This document shows positions 50,696 through 61,887 of a DNA stretch of 64,000 nucleotides, piece by piece; within the stretch, counting starts at the first letter, position 1; the number at the start of each line of letters is the position of its first letter. Origin of the DNA: Saccharomyces uvarum (taxonomy: Eukaryota; Ascomycota; Saccharomycetes; Saccharomycetales; Saccharomycetaceae); the NCBI GenBank assembly GCA_947243795.1, contig OX365929.1, positions 186,001 to 250,000 of the forward strand. The letters run 5' to 3'. The notes under the pieces are model-generated. The model was not told the origin of the DNA and did no database searches. It worked only from the letters and a program-made list of their open reading frames with translations. Made by a program: the position numbers and the translations under genes.

Positions 50696-53600
50696 ATGGC
50701 AAAACAAAAGCAAACCACAAAATCATCCAAGCGATATAGATATTCCTCCTTCAAGGCCAGGATCGATGACTTGAAGATTGAACCAGCTAGAAACTTGGAA
50801 AAAAGAGTTCACGATTATGTTGAATCATCACATTTTCTTGCTTCTTTTGATCAGTGGAAGGAAATCAATTTAAGTGCTAAATTTACGGATTTCACAGGGG
50901 AAATAGAACGTGATGTTCAAACATTACCCCAAATATTATACCATGATGAGAAGATTTTCAACTCTTTAGTTTCATTTATTGATATGCATGACGAGTTTTC
51001 TTTGCAACCGCTATTGGATCTCCTAGCCCAATTTTGTCACGATTTAGGTCCTGATTTTTTGAAATTTTATGAAAAGGCTATCGAAACTCTAATAAAACTG
51101 CTAGATGCCGCTATAGAGTTTGAGTCTTCAAATGTTTTTGAGTGGGGCTTTAATTGTTTGGCTTACATTTTCAAGTATCTTTCGAAATTTTTGGTTAAGA
51201 AGTTAGTATTAACTTGTGACCTTTTAATTCCATTATTATCTCACACTAAAGAGTACCTTTCAAGATTTTCAGCAGAAGCGCTATCCTTTCTAGTGAGAAA
51301 AGCTCCCATTTCCAACTTAAGTGAGTTTGTTAGGTCAGTTTTTGGGAAATTAGAAGGAGATAATGAACAAACTAATCTTTACGAAGGGCTTTTGATATTA
51401 TTCACTGAATCCATGACATCTACTCAAGAAACGCTGCACTCTAAAGCCAAGGTAATCATGGGTGTTTTGTTACAGGAAGCTTTGGCGAAATCGTCTACAG
51501 AAAGATCTATTTCATTGTTGTCAGATATTTGGATGAACATCAGTAAATATGCCTCCATTGAAAGTCTGCTTCCAGTCTATGATGTCATGTTTGAGAAGTT
51601 CAACTACTCACTTGATATGACTGATCTTGACAGAATAGTAAAAGTATTGGCAACGATCATTTTTTCTGAAAGTGGTAGAAAAATTCCTGATTGGAACAGC
51701 GTCACTAGTTTAATTGAAAAATTAATGAATCATGAAAACAGTTCTTCACTCTCACCTGATAACGTAGCGTTCCTGTTTGCCGTGTTTCTCCGTAACAGTG
51801 ATGTGAAAACTCTAACTCAATTTCATCAAAAGCTGTTCAACTACGCTTTGACAAATATCACTGACAATTTCCTCGAATTCTTCAAATCTGCATTAAAACT
51901 AAACTACGAAAGAGTAATATCATTTAATGGTTTGAAATTTTTGCAGTTATTTTTAAAGTCACACTGGGAATCACAAGGAAAGAAAATTGCATTGTTCTTT
52001 TTAGAAATAGATGAAAAGCCTGAGCTTCAAAAAATAATGGGTGTTACTTTCCCAGAAGAGCTCATTTCATCCATCAAAAATTACTTTATCACCGTGGAAG
52101 AAATCAAAGACTCAAATGATCTTTTTGAAATATATTGGAGAGCCATAATTTTCAAATTCTCAAAATTTCAAGATTCAGCTGTTATCACCTCTTTGCTTGC
52201 ACGTATTTTTTCAACATTTTCAACCCCGGATAATTTTACGAAAGATACAGTTGGTACTCTTTTGAGAGCGTATTCTCAAGGAGAAGAAGCTCCAGGACAA
52301 AACTTATTAAAAAATATTCTGGAGAATTACGAAAATTATAAGGACAGTTTAGGTTTTATAAGCGGATGGAATCAACTATTAAACAATCTTGACCCTTCAA
52401 AAGGCGTAAAAGGCCTACTGTCACAGTATCCAGAGCTACTGCTAAACCTAACAGACAATCTGGTTTTACCTGATGGGAAAATCCGTTACGAAACTTTTGA
52501 ACTAATGAAAACATTAATGGTTTTGCAGGATATACCAATACCTGATCTTCTTTCTTCATGTATGATTATAGAGCAAATACCTCTTACATTACAAAACGCC
52601 AGGGATTTAACCATCAGAATTAAGAATGTTGGTACTGAGTTTGGAAAGACTAAGGTAGATAAGTTAACGTCCTCCTTTTTTCTTAAGTACTTATTCGGCC
52701 TTTTAACTGTTAGGTTTTCTCCTATTTGGACCGGTGTTTTTGATACCCTTCCTAATGTTTACACAAAAGACCAGGCCCTCGTTTGGAGTCTTGTTTTATC
52801 GTTTATCAAATGTCCTGACGAAGATAGAAAATTGAACTACTACGAGCCTCTACTTGAAGATGGCCCGGATGCAATTTTGTGGGATTCTAGTGTGGTGAGA
52901 TTAAGAGATACTATTGATTCGTTCTCGCAAGCTTGGTCCAAATATTTTACCCAGAATGAAAGCATTATAAGCACTACTATTGAAAGACGGGGGAATATCG
53001 TTTACCCAGTCTTAATCAGAAATCAAGCTCTTAAAGTTATGCTGTCCATTCCTCAAATTGCCGAAGCGCACTTTGCTGATATTGCTCCTTTTGTTTTCAA
53101 TGATTTCAAGACCTACAGGGATGAAGAAGACATGGGAGATGATACCCAACGTGTTATTACTGGCGCATGGATGGAAGCGGATAGGAATTTGTTTTTAAAG
53201 AGTTTAAGCAAATTCAAAAATATAAAGAATGTTTACAATGCAGCCGAGTTACACGAACATTTGATGGTGTTACTGGGCAGTCGTAATACGGACGTTCAGA
53301 AGCTTGCATTAGACGCCCTCCTCGCTTTTAAGAATCCGACCTTAAATAAGTATAGGGACAACTTAAGGAATTTGTTAGATGATACTCTATTCAAAGATGA
53401 AATCACAACATTTCTAACAGAGAATGGATCCCAAACTATGAAGGGCGATGATGAGAAGGTAGTTATGCCTTATATTCTTAGGATTTTCTTTGGTCGAGCG
53501 CAAGTTCCTCCTACTAGCGGACAGAAAAGAAGCCGTAAAATTGCCGTAATTTCTGTTCTGCCAAACTTTAAAGAAGTTTACATCAATGACTTTTTAACTT

Positions 53601-56600
53601 TGGCTAGTGAAAGGTTGGATTGTAACTACTTTTTCAACAACAATCATCAAATAGATAGCTCGAAGGCCATTTTGAAAACTATTAGACGCATGACTGGTTT
53701 TATTAACATTTTAAATTCTGCACTGTCTGTTTTGAGAACGAATTTCCCATTACATACTACATCAGTGTTACAGCCATTAACCTATTCGATTGCTATGGCA
53801 TATTACGTTTTGGAGACTGAGAGCGTAGCAGAGGTACATTTAAGAAAAATGGCAGCAAATTTGAGGCAGCAAGGTCTAAAATGTTTAAGCAATATCTTCG
53901 AATTTGTTGGTACTACTTTCAATTGGCCTACAGCTATGGACAGTATTTTTGCTGTTGTAGTTAAACCACGTATTCCACATTTTTCTGATGAGAATTTACA
54001 GCAACCTTCTTCTTTGCTACGAATTTTCCTTTATTGGGCAAATAATCCCTCTTTGTACCCATTTTTGTACTACGATGAATTAGCAGCTGCTACAGCATTG
54101 ATGGACACCATCTCAAACGAGCACGTCAAGGAGACTGTTATTAGCCCTATCCTCGAAGCAGCAGATGCAATTATTAGAACACCAGTAAATGACGATCGTT
54201 ACGTGGATTTGGTAACTCTGATTTGTTCATCTTGTTTGAAAATACTTCCTTCGTTATACACTAAACTATCTGACTCCAACTCAATTTCTATATTTTTGGA
54301 CTTACTTATCAGTATTATTGAGTCGGACTTTATTCAAGATGATGATGTCAGAAGTCATTTAATCAGCTCATTAACATCCATATTGAAAGGAAAGCTAAGA
54401 AAGTTGCACGAAAACGATACACAGAAAATTCTGAAGATATTAAAACTTTTGGTGTACAACTACGATTGTTGCTGGAATGATATCGAAGAGCTCTATAGCA
54501 CCATATCCTCTTTGTTCAAAACTTTTGATGAGCGGAACTTGAGAGTTTCATTGACAGAGCTCTTCGTGGAACTTGGTAGAAAAGTGCCAGAATTAGGAAA
54601 TATTTCTAAGTTAGTTGCGGAACTAAATACATATTCTTCATCGCGTTTGCATGAGTATGATTTCCCTAGGATTTTATCCTCCTTCAAAGCGCTTAATGAA
54701 GGTGGCTATAAATCTTATAGCGAGATGGAGTGGTTACCTCTCTTGTTTACCTGTTTATATTTTATCAACGATAAGGAAGAGCTGGCGCTAAGAACAAACG
54801 CATCGCACACTATGATGAGGTTTGTTGATTTCATTAATGAGAAGCCTAATCTTGATGAAGCCAAAAAATCAGTTTCTATGTTAAAAGAGATCCTTTTACC
54901 CAGCATAAGGGCTGGTCTAAGACAACCTGTTGAAGAAGTTCAGAGTGAATACATATCAGTTCTATCGTATATGGTAAGAAATGCCAAATATTTCACGGAC
55001 CTCGAAGATATGACGATTTTGCTCTATAATGGTGATGAAGAAGCGGATTTTTTTACAAATATCAATCACGTCCAATTGCATCGTCGTCAAAGAGCCATCA
55101 AAAGGTTAGGAGAACATGCTTGCCAACTCAAAGATAATAGTATATCTCACTATTTAATTCCAATGATTGAACATTACGTATTTTCAGATGACGAAAGGTA
55201 TAGAAACATTGGGAATGAAACACAACTAGCAATTGGAGATCTGGCACAACACATGAGCTGGAACCAGTACAAAGCTCTTCTTAGAAGATACATTTCTATG
55301 TTGAAGACCAAGCCCGAGCAAATGAAGCAAGCCGTACTATTAATTGTTCAACTTTCAGTTCCATTAAGAGAAACTCTTCGTACTGTAAAAGGCGAGGTTG
55401 AATCAAAGTTTGCTTTGAGCAAATTTCCTTCCAACTTGGAGGAGCCCACTAATTTTATTACGCAAGAACTGTACCCCACTCTTTCAAAGATTTTAGGAAC
55501 AAGAGACGATGAAACCATTATCGAAAGGATGCCTATTGCAGAGGCCCTAGTCAATACTGTATTGGGGCTCTCAAATGATGACATTCTCAATTATCTTCCA
55601 AGCATTTTAACAAATATTTGCCAAGTTTTAAGAAGTAAATCCGAAGAATTAAGGGACGCTGTGAGAACTACCCTGGGTAAGATCAGTATTATTCTAGGTG
55701 CCGAGTACCTTGTTTTTATGATAAAGGAGTTAATGGCCACGCTAAAACGTGGTTCTCAAATTCACGTATTGAGTTACACTGTCCACTACATATTAAAGAG
55801 TTTGCAAGGAGTTTTAAAGCATTCTGACCTGGATCCATCTTCCAGTATGGTTGTTAAGATCATCATGGAGAATATTTTCGGATTCGCTGGTGAAGAAAAA
55901 GATTCTGAGAATTATCACACGAAAGTGAAAGAAATTAAGAGTAATAAAAGTTACGATGCTGGTGAAATTCTAGCTGCAAATATTAGCCTGTCAGAGTTCG
56001 GCACATTACTTTCCCCTGTTAAGGCTTTGTTGATGGTCAGAATTAATTTGAGAAATCAAAATAAACTAAGCGAGTTATTGAGACGATACCTACTGGGTTT
56101 GAATCATAATAGTGATGCGGAGTCAGAAAATATTCTTAAGTTCTGTCACCAACTCTTCCAACAATCAGAGGTGAGTGAATCTACACAGAAACCGAAGAGG
56201 AAAGTAAGAGCAGAAGTGAACGAAAAAGAGGAATTTTTCCTAGTGAATTTGAACTCGAAGTCATATACTATCAATTCGTACAACTCTCTCTTAAGTAGCA
56301 CTTTGCAAAAATTTGCTTTAGATTTACTAAGAAGTGTACTATCAAGACATCGCTCCTTTTTGACCGTGTCCCACTTAGAGGCTTTTATTCCATTCTTAAG
56401 AGATGCATTGCTTTCAGAAAATGAAGGTGTGGTAATTAGCACCTTACGTATTTTGATCACATTAATCAAATTGGAATTTTCTGATGAGTCTAGCGAAATT
56501 TTCAAGAACTGCGCGAGAAAGGTATTAAATATTATCCAGGTTTCTCCATCAACTTCAAGTGAATTATGCCAAATGGGTTTAAAATTCCTATCTGCCTTCA

Positions 56601-58183
56601 TACGTCACACTGATGCAACATTGAAGGATACTGCCTTGAGTTATGTTTTAGGAAGGGTCTTGCCAGATTTGAATGAACCAAGCAGACAAGGTCTTGCCTT
56701 CAATTTCCTTAAAGCACTTGTTTCAAAGCACATAATGCTACCAGAACTTTATGATATCATGGATACCACAAGAGAAATCATGGTCACGAATCATTCAAAA
56801 GAAATTAGAGACGTTTCTAGAAGTGTCTACTATCAATTTTTAATGGAATACGACCAAAGCAAGGGCCGTTTAGAAAAGCAGTTTAAGTTCATGGTGGACA
56901 ACTTACAATATCCTACAGAATCCGGTCGTCAGTCGATAATGGAGTTGATCAATTTGATCATCACAAAAGCAAATCCTGCTTTATTGTCAAGACTATCATC
57001 CTCGTTTTTTTTGGCATTAGTCAACGTCTCCTTTAACGATGATGCTCCAAGATGTCGTGAAATGGCTTCAGTTCTACTTTCTACAATGCTTCCAAAACTT
57101 GAAAACAAAGACCTCGAAATCGTTGAAAAATATGTAACAGCCTGGTTAAAGCAAGCAGAGAATGCGTCGTTTTTGAATCTTGGGTTAAGGGTTTATAAGA
57201 TCTATCTGAAAAGTGTTGGATTTGGGCATAATACTGGCCTAGACGAGTTTGCTATTAAGCGTATAAGATATGTGCTAACCGATACATCTGTAGGATCAAA
57301 ACATGAATGGGATTTGGTGTACTCAAGTCTAAATACATTCTCGTCCTACATAGAAGCATCAGAGAGCGTTTACAAGCAAGATTTCAAGGACATATGGGAT
57401 GGTGTCATCACATGTCTGTTATATCCGCATTCTTGGGTCCGTCAATCTGCGGCAAATCTCGTTCACCTGTTAATAAACAATAAAGACAAGCTGGAGGTAC
57501 CATTAACCGATTTGGAAATTCAAACCATCGGCACAAGAATTCTTCATCAACTAGGTGCACCTTCTATTCCAGAGAACCTTGCTAATATTTCAATGAAAAC
57601 GTTGGTTAATATTTGTACCTTATGGAAAGATGGCCACACGCCATTCATTATGGATGTTTCGAAGGAAAATGAAGGAGAGCCCAGGTACGCTACAGCGATT
57701 GACTTTATGATTACTCGAATCGGTGGTATCATTAGATCAGATGAGAACCGTATGGATTCCTTTATGTCTAAGAAGGCATGTATTCAACTACTGGCCTTAT
57801 TGGTTCAAGTCCTAGACGAAAAGGAAGTAATCGATGAAGGTGAAAAGATATTATTACCTCTATATGGTTACTTAGAGACTTACTATTCAAGAGCAGTCGA
57901 TCAAGAGCAAGAAGAGCTGCGCACTCTTTCCAACGAATGTTTACAAATCCTAGAAAGTAAACTACCAGTTTTTGAGTTCACAAGAATATACACTGCTGTC
58001 AAACAGACAGTATTAGAAAGAAGAAAGGAAAGAAGATCTAAGAGGGCGATTTTAGCTGTTAACGCTCCACAAATTTCCGCTGATAAAAAGTTAAGAAAAC
58101 ATGCAAGATCCAGAGAAAAGAGAAAACATGAAAAAGATGAAAATGGATTTTACCAGAGACGTAACAAGAGAAAGAGAGCATAA
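50696..58183 (+). CDS. UTP20: Utp20, small-subunit processome component
   Basis: The 2495-aa protein is orthologous to S. cerevisiae Utp20 (YBL004W, 2493 aa), a giant HEAT/ARM-repeat scaffold of the 90S pre-ribosome needed for 18S rRNA maturation. Most of the length is alpha-helical repeat sequence without catalytic motifs. The N-terminus (MAKQKQTTKSSKRYRYSSF) and the C-terminal 60 residues (RRKERRSKRAIL to RRNKRKRA) are strongly basic, as in nucleolar proteins. The start is the ATG at 50696; the frame runs five codons further upstream to a TTG, which I reject. Paired RRPE and PAC motifs lie about 170 bp upstream. Confidence 0.98.
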   Translation: MAKQKQTTKSSKRYRYSSFKARIDDLKIEPARNLEKRVHDYVESSHFLASFDQWKEINLSAKFTDFTGEIERDVQTLPQILYHDEKIFNSLVSFIDMHDEFSLQPLLDLLAQFCHDLGPDFLKFYEKAIETLIKLLDAAIEFESSNVFEWGFNCLAYIFKYLSKFLVKKLVLTCDLLIPLLSHTKEYLSRFSAEALSFLVRKAPISNLSEFVRSVFGKLEGDNEQTNLYEGLLILFTESMTSTQETLHSKAKVIMGVLLQEALAKSSTERSISLLSDIWMNISKYASIESLLPVYDVMFEKFNYSLDMTDLDRIVKVLATIIFSESGRKIPDWNSVTSLIEKLMNHENSSSLSPDNVAFLFAVFLRNSDVKTLTQFHQKLFNYALTNITDNFLEFFKSALKLNYERVISFNGLKFLQLFLKSHWESQGKKIALFFLEIDEKPELQKIMGVTFPEELISSIKNYFITVEEIKDSNDLFEIYWRAIIFKFSKFQDSAVITSLLARIFSTFSTPDNFTKDTVGTLLRAYSQGEEAPGQNLLKNILENYENYKDSLGFISGWNQLLNNLDPSKGVKGLLSQYPELLLNLTDNLVLPDGKIRYETFELMKTLMVLQDIPIPDLLSSCMIIEQIPLTLQNARDLTIRIKNVGTEFGKTKVDKLTSSFFLKYLFGLLTVRFSPIWTGVFDTLPNVYTKDQALVWSLVLSFIKCPDEDRKLNYYEPLLEDGPDAILWDSSVVRLRDTIDSFSQAWSKYFTQNESIISTTIERRGNIVYPVLIRNQALKVMLSIPQIAEAHFADIAPFVFNDFKTYRDEEDMGDDTQRVITGAWMEADRNLFLKSLSKFKNIKNVYNAAELHEHLMVLLGSRNTDVQKLALDALLAFKNPTLNKYRDNLRNLLDDTLFKDEITTFLTENGSQTMKGDDEKVVMPYILRIFFGRAQVPPTSGQKRSRKIAVISVLPNFKEVYINDFLTLASERLDCNYFFNNNHQIDSSKAILKTIRRMTGFINILNSALSVLRTNFPLHTTSVLQPLTYSIAMAYYVLETESVAEVHLRKMAANLRQQGLKCLSNIFEFVGTTFNWPTAMDSIFAVVVKPRIPHFSDENLQQPSSLLRIFLYWANNPSLYPFLYYDELAAATALMDTISNEHVKETVISPILEAADAIIRTPVNDDRYVDLVTLICSSCLKILPSLYTKLSDSNSISIFLDLLISIIESDFIQDDDVRSHLISSLTSILKGKLRKLHENDTQKILKILKLLVYNYDCCWNDIEELYSTISSLFKTFDERNLRVSLTELFVELGRKVPELGNISKLVAELNTYSSSRLHEYDFPRILSSFKALNEGGYKSYSEMEWLPLLFTCLYFINDKEELALRTNASHTMMRFVDFINEKPNLDEAKKSVSMLKEILLPSIRAGLRQPVEEVQSEYISVLSYMVRNAKYFTDLEDMTILLYNGDEEADFFTNINHVQLHRRQRAIKRLGEHACQLKDNSISHYLIPMIEHYVFSDDERYRNIGNETQLAIGDLAQHMSWNQYKALLRRYISMLKTKPEQMKQAVLLIVQLSVPLRETLRTVKGEVESKFALSKFPSNLEEPTNFITQELYPTLSKILGTRDDETIIERMPIAEALVNTVLGLSNDDILNYLPSILTNICQVLRSKSEELRDAVRTTLGKISIILGAEYLVFMIKELMATLKRGSQIHVLSYTVHYILKSLQGVLKHSDLDPSSSMVVKIIMENIFGFAGEEKDSENYHTKVKEIKSNKSYDAGEILAANISLSEFGTLLSPVKALLMVRINLRNQNKLSELLRRYLLGLNHNSDAESENILKFCHQLFQQSEVSESTQKPKRKVRAEVNEKEEFFLVNLNSKSYTINSYNSLLSSTLQKFALDLLRSVLSRHRSFLTVSHLEAFIPFLRDALLSENEGVVISTLRILITLIKLEFSDESSEIFKNCARKVLNIIQVSPSTSSELCQMGLKFLSAFIRHTDATLKDTALSYVLGRVLPDLNEPSRQGLAFNFLKALVSKHIMLPELYDIMDTTREIMVTNHSKEIRDVSRSVYYQFLMEYDQSKGRLEKQFKFMVDNLQYPTESGRQSIMELINLIITKANPALLSRLSSSFFLALVNVSFNDDAPRCREMASVLLSTMLPKLENKDLEIVEKYVTAWLKQAENASFLNLGLRVYKIYLKSVGFGHNTGLDEFAIKRIRYVLTDTSVGSKHEWDLVYSSLNTFSSYIEASESVYKQDFKDIWDGVITCLLYPHSWVRQSAANLVHLLINNKDKLEVPLTDLEIQTIGTRILHQLGAPSIPENLANISMKTLVNICTLWKDGHTPFIMDVSKENEGEPRYATAIDFMITRIGGIIRSDENRMDSFMSKKACIQLLALLVQVLDEKEVIDEGEKILLPLYGYLETYYSRAVDQEQEELRTLSNECLQILESKLPVFEFTRIYTAVKQTVLERRKERRSKRAILAVNAPQISADKKLRKHARSREKRKHEKDENGFYQRRNKRKRA

Positions 58184-58471
58184 ACTTTAGTAGTAATAGC
58201 AACTTATATAAAAATGTACCATAGTAAATCAAACCTTACAATATCAAAAGGCTAACCGGGTCCTTATTTCAGTAAAAAATACTCAATTATTCAACGTATT
58301 TTAATTTTTTTTCTTATTAAAAGTAATTACTATACACTGTATCTAATAAAATGACACTATATATAAAGTCACCAGATACATAAGACACCAGTCTTCCTCA
58401 TATGACTTACTTTAAAAACCCCAAATGACAAGAATGTTTGTTTTACTTTGTTTTTTTTTTCTATTCGTTTC

Positions 58472-58870
58472 TTACAGTTCTTGAGAAGCTTTGGTAGCCT
58501 TAGCAGACTTCTTTGGCAACAAGTTTTGGTGAATGTTTGGCAAGACACCACCTTGAGCAATGGTAACGTTACCCAACAACTTGTTCAATTCGTCATCATT
58601 TCTGATGGCTAATTGCAAATGTCTTGGGATAATTCTAGTCTTTTTGTTATCTCTAGCGGCATTACCAGCCAATTCTAAGATTTCAGCGGCCAAATATTCT
58701 AGGACAGCAGTCAAGTAGACTGGAGCACCAGAACCAATTCTTTGAGCGTAGTTACCTCTTCTTAGTAATCTGTGCACTCTACCGACTGGGAATGTTAAAC
58801 CAGCCTTAGCAGATCTAGATTGAGAAGCCTTAGCAGCTGAACCAGCTTTACCACCTTTACCGCCGGACAT
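58472..58870 (-). CDS. HTA2: Histone H2A
   Basis: The 132-aa core histone is, as far as I can compare, identical to S. cerevisiae Hta2 (YBL003C). The histone fold runs from about residue 17 to 100 ([20 protein letters not shown] onward). The acidic-patch region is present, as is the C-terminal SQEL motif whose serine is phosphorylated by Mec1/Tel1 at DNA breaks. The Lys-rich N-terminal tail starts [10 protein letters not shown]. Codon use is strongly biased toward optimal yeast codons. It is divergent from HTB2 across a 723-bp shared promoter. Confidence 0.99.
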
Positions 58871-59593
58871 TATATATTATATTTGTGTTTGTTTTGTTTT
58901 TGTTTACCTTAATTACAAAAAAAGGATAAGAATTATATTAAAGAAACAATAAATGTAGAGAATCAAATCAGAAAAAAGATTGGGTAGCGAAAAGAAAAAT
59001 CTAGACATATAAAACTTTAAATAAGAAATGTATAACGGTTTCAAAAACGCTTAATCCTTCAACCTTATATAGAAATCATCTCCATTGTTAATGCTCGTAT
59101 TGGCGCTAGTAGTTAACCCACAAAACAATAGAAAAAAAAAAAGAACCAGCGTGTCGCGTTTATAGCCCTGCCATCATCTGTTCTATAAAATTCGCACCTT
59201 GTTGAGAAAAAGTGGGAACGCCTTTCGCGTTGACTATGCCCACCGCTTCGCCTATTAACGCGCTGTTCCGGGAATTTCTCACCGTCCTCAAGTCACGAGC
59301 GCCAACTTAGCAGCTGTAGGTCAAGTCGCGCTTGCAAAACAGTCAACAAACGACGCGTAATGCAATTTCAGAAAGCCACTTGTGGTATATAAGGTAATAG
59401 AACTGGTGTGTCGTTTGATCAAGGAAATTATTTCGGTGTTCTACATATACACATTTGTTAGTGTCAGAAGTATTTCTTTCTTGTTTATACGTTTCTTAGT
59501 TTTCTTAGTTTTCTTAGTCTTCTTCTTTTCTTATAGACTCTTTCCACTTGGTTTCCATAAAAACCAACCACTCTCTAAAGTAATAACACAGAT
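58871..59593. promoter_or_regulatory. HTA2/HTB2 divergent histone promoter
   Basis: The 723-bp spacer drives both histone genes. A sequence at 59204-59219 matches the histone UAS GCGAAAAANTNNGAAC (Spt10 site) at 15 of 16 positions counting Ns, and a weaker reverse match lies at 59180-59195. TATA boxes lie symmetrically about 195-200 bp from each ATG: TATATAAG at 59386-59393 for HTB2 and on the minus strand at 59064-59071 for HTA2. The HTB2 leader has a short TTAGTTTTCT tandem near 59490-59520. Confidence 0.75.
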
Positions 59594-59989
59594 ATGTCCT
59601 CTGCTGCCGAAAAGAAACCTGCTTCCAAAGCTCCAGCTGAAAAAAAGCCAGCTGCCAAGAAAACGTCTACTTCTACCGATGGTAAGAAGAGAACTAAGGC
59701 TAGAAAGGAAACCTACTCTTCTTACATCTACAAAGTTTTGAAGCAAACTCACCCAGACACTGGTATTTCTCAAAAGTCCATGTCTATTTTGAACTCCTTT
59801 GTTAACGATATCTTTGAAAGAATTGCCACCGAAGCTTCTAAATTGGCTGCTTACAACAAGAAGTCTACTATTTCTGCCAGAGAGATTCAAACCGCTGTTA
59901 GATTGATCTTACCAGGTGAATTGGCTAAACATGCTGTTTCTGAAGGTACCAGAGCTGTTACCAAGTACTCTTCCTCTACTCAAGCTTAA
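59594..59989 (+). CDS. HTB2: Histone H2B
   Basis: The 131-aa core histone is orthologous to S. cerevisiae Htb2 (YBL002W). The histone fold starts near [19 protein letters not shown] and the C-terminal helix carries the ubiquitinated lysine in AVTKYSSS (K123 in mature numbering). The N-terminal tail differs from S. cerevisiae at three positions in the [15 protein letters not shown] region (the HBR nuclear-import and repression segment); two of these bring it closer to Htb1. Codon use is highly biased, as expected for high expression. Confidence 0.99.
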   Translation: MSSAAEKKPASKAPAEKKPAAKKTSTSTDGKKRTKARKETYSSYIYKVLKQTHPDTGISQKSMSILNSFVNDIFERIATEASKLAAYNKKSTISAREIQTAVRLILPGELAKHAVSEGTRAVTKYSSSTQA

Positions 59990-60259
59990 GTCAATTTTTT
60001 TTCACTTCTAGTGCTTTAGTTATGTTATTCTTTTTTAATTGGTGGCATTTTTTATATATTGTAACATTAGGGTTCTGTTACTTGTCCAGATATGATTAGA
60101 AAGGGGTCTAGTCAATCAGCCTCCTGAAGGGAGTTGTATAATGTACATATAACTTTATAAACGAAAAAAAGAAAAAAAAAATTATAAAGATTTATCAACA
60201 AGCTGTTTCCTTAAATTCTTCTTAAGATATACCCTATACAGTGCTAATACTTAAGTACT

Positions 60260-60574
60260 TCATTGAGATATCTTTTTCAAGACAACATCGATTTTATCTT
60301 GGGCAGTTTGATGTTTATCATTTCTAGTTCCAACACGAATATCAGTGTGAACTCTGACGTAACCCTTCTCATGACCGTATTCATGAATTTCACCAATCAA
60401 ACCCATCACTTCATCCCAAGGCCCTTCAATTGTGGTACCAGCACTGTGTAAAGTGCTTTTTAATGGGCTTTCTCTTATCTTTTTTTCAATTAGCGCAACG
60501 AAGTCAGATATACTGGCAGAATTGGTACCAACAGGAACCATACAAACATCAGCTAAACAAAATATCTTGGCCAT
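60260..60574 (-). CDS. ECM15: Ecm15, thiamine-binding protein-like (UPF0045 family)
   Basis: The 104-aa protein has the same length as S. cerevisiae Ecm15 (YBL001C). The family (MTH1187/YkoF-like) has a ferredoxin-like fold and forms tetramers; some members bind thiamine or its precursors. The yeast role, first noted from a cell-wall screen, is unclear. Conserved segments are [27 protein letters not shown] and [14 protein letters not shown]. The ATG at 60574 matches the known start. It is the last left-arm gene before the centromere. Confidence 0.97.
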   Translation of the reverse strand: MAKIFCLADVCMVPVGTNSASISDFVALIEKKIRESPLKSTLHSAGTTIEGPWDEVMGLIGEIHEYGHEKGYVRVHTDIRVGTRNDKHQTAQDKIDVVLKKISQ

Positions 60575-61005
60575 TTTCGAAACTCACTATTGTGTAATCT
60601 AAAGGGTTATTATTGCAAAGAGAGTTATAAGAATCTTATTTTTCTAATCTTTCCTTCTGAAGATGTCAGCGAATTTCGTCAATCGTATTCTGCTTTTTTT
60701 TTCGGGGGTGATGCTTGGCGTGCCTGGAACGATAATTAAAAGGGAATTTAATAGAGCAGTAAAAGTCACGTATGAGTAGAGATTAATGAAAAATAGATAG
60801 CTTATGATTCATATTTTGGCCTACAAGTGAACTCTAAATTTCAATTGGATTTTGCTACCCGCGGCAAGAAGACTACAGAAGACTACGTTCGCTGGCGAGT
60901 AACGCGTGCTCTAGCCCCTTTTTACATAGCACCCTACATATCCGCCCACATACACATTCTGTATAACACAATATATGCATACCAGTTCCAGTCCTGACAC
61001 CTACA

Positions 61006-61053
<48 letters not shown>

Positions 61054-61887
61054 CCGTCTTCTGATTTATAACAGGTTTTTAATCTTAAAACTAAAGGTAG
61101 ACATTCACGTATTTAAAAGTTAGGGCCTCTGATTTCATAAATTATGTGTATATTTATCAACTAAAGGTAAATTAAAAAAATAAAAGTAGTGGTTTAAAAT
61201 GAATTAACTTTGATAGATTCTGCTTTTTAACAAGCGTAGAATTGGTAGTATTCTAAATGACAGCTTACGACTCCCTTAAATGGGCCTGAGAATTTGCGGT
61301 GGACTAAGAGTCTTGACCCTTGTGAAGCTGATCTTTTATGTAAACATATATTATAGTATTATTCTGGGCCGGAATTACTTTTTTAGTTTTATGAATGAAT
61401 CTGAATTTGTTTGATTGTAGCTCATACATTTTTTCCTCCCTTACGCAAAATTGATATCAGAGAAAAGTAATGCCTAAATGTCCTTTTATAATCCTTTTAA
61501 CATCTTTTTAAAACATTTTTCCATTAATGTAGAAGAAGATAGTTCGAAAAATGTGCAGAAAACCTTTTTTTTCATCGCTACGTTAAGTTCTGAATATGCC
61601 TAAAATAACATATGCAAGATTTATTAATGCAGTCCTCTATCTATGCCTTTTCTAAAAATGACTGGAATAGTTAATCGATAAGTTAAGAGCATGACGTACA
61701 TATAGCGCTAGCAGTGCATATTAACTAACAAGGAAACAACTCAAACCATTCACTCTATACAAATATAAACCATATTGAACTGTCGCCATTGAGTAAAAAC
61801 CTGATCTTGTGGGTACTACAAACCAAAATATTTGAGCTTTCTTTTGGTTAAGAAATGAGCATTTCCTATTTCCAAGCTATTTACGTT
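60575..61887. other. Pericentromeric spacer left of CEN2
   Basis: About 1.3 kb of AT-rich DNA between ECM15 and the centromere. Apart from the TC microsatellite at 61009-61049 and the ECM15 promoter I see no gene or RNA. Confidence 0.6.
61009..61049. repeat. TC dinucleotide microsatellite
   Basis: A pure (TC)n run of 41 bp, about 20 units, lies 430 bp after the ECM15 start and about 840 bp before CEN2. Confidence 0.98.
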
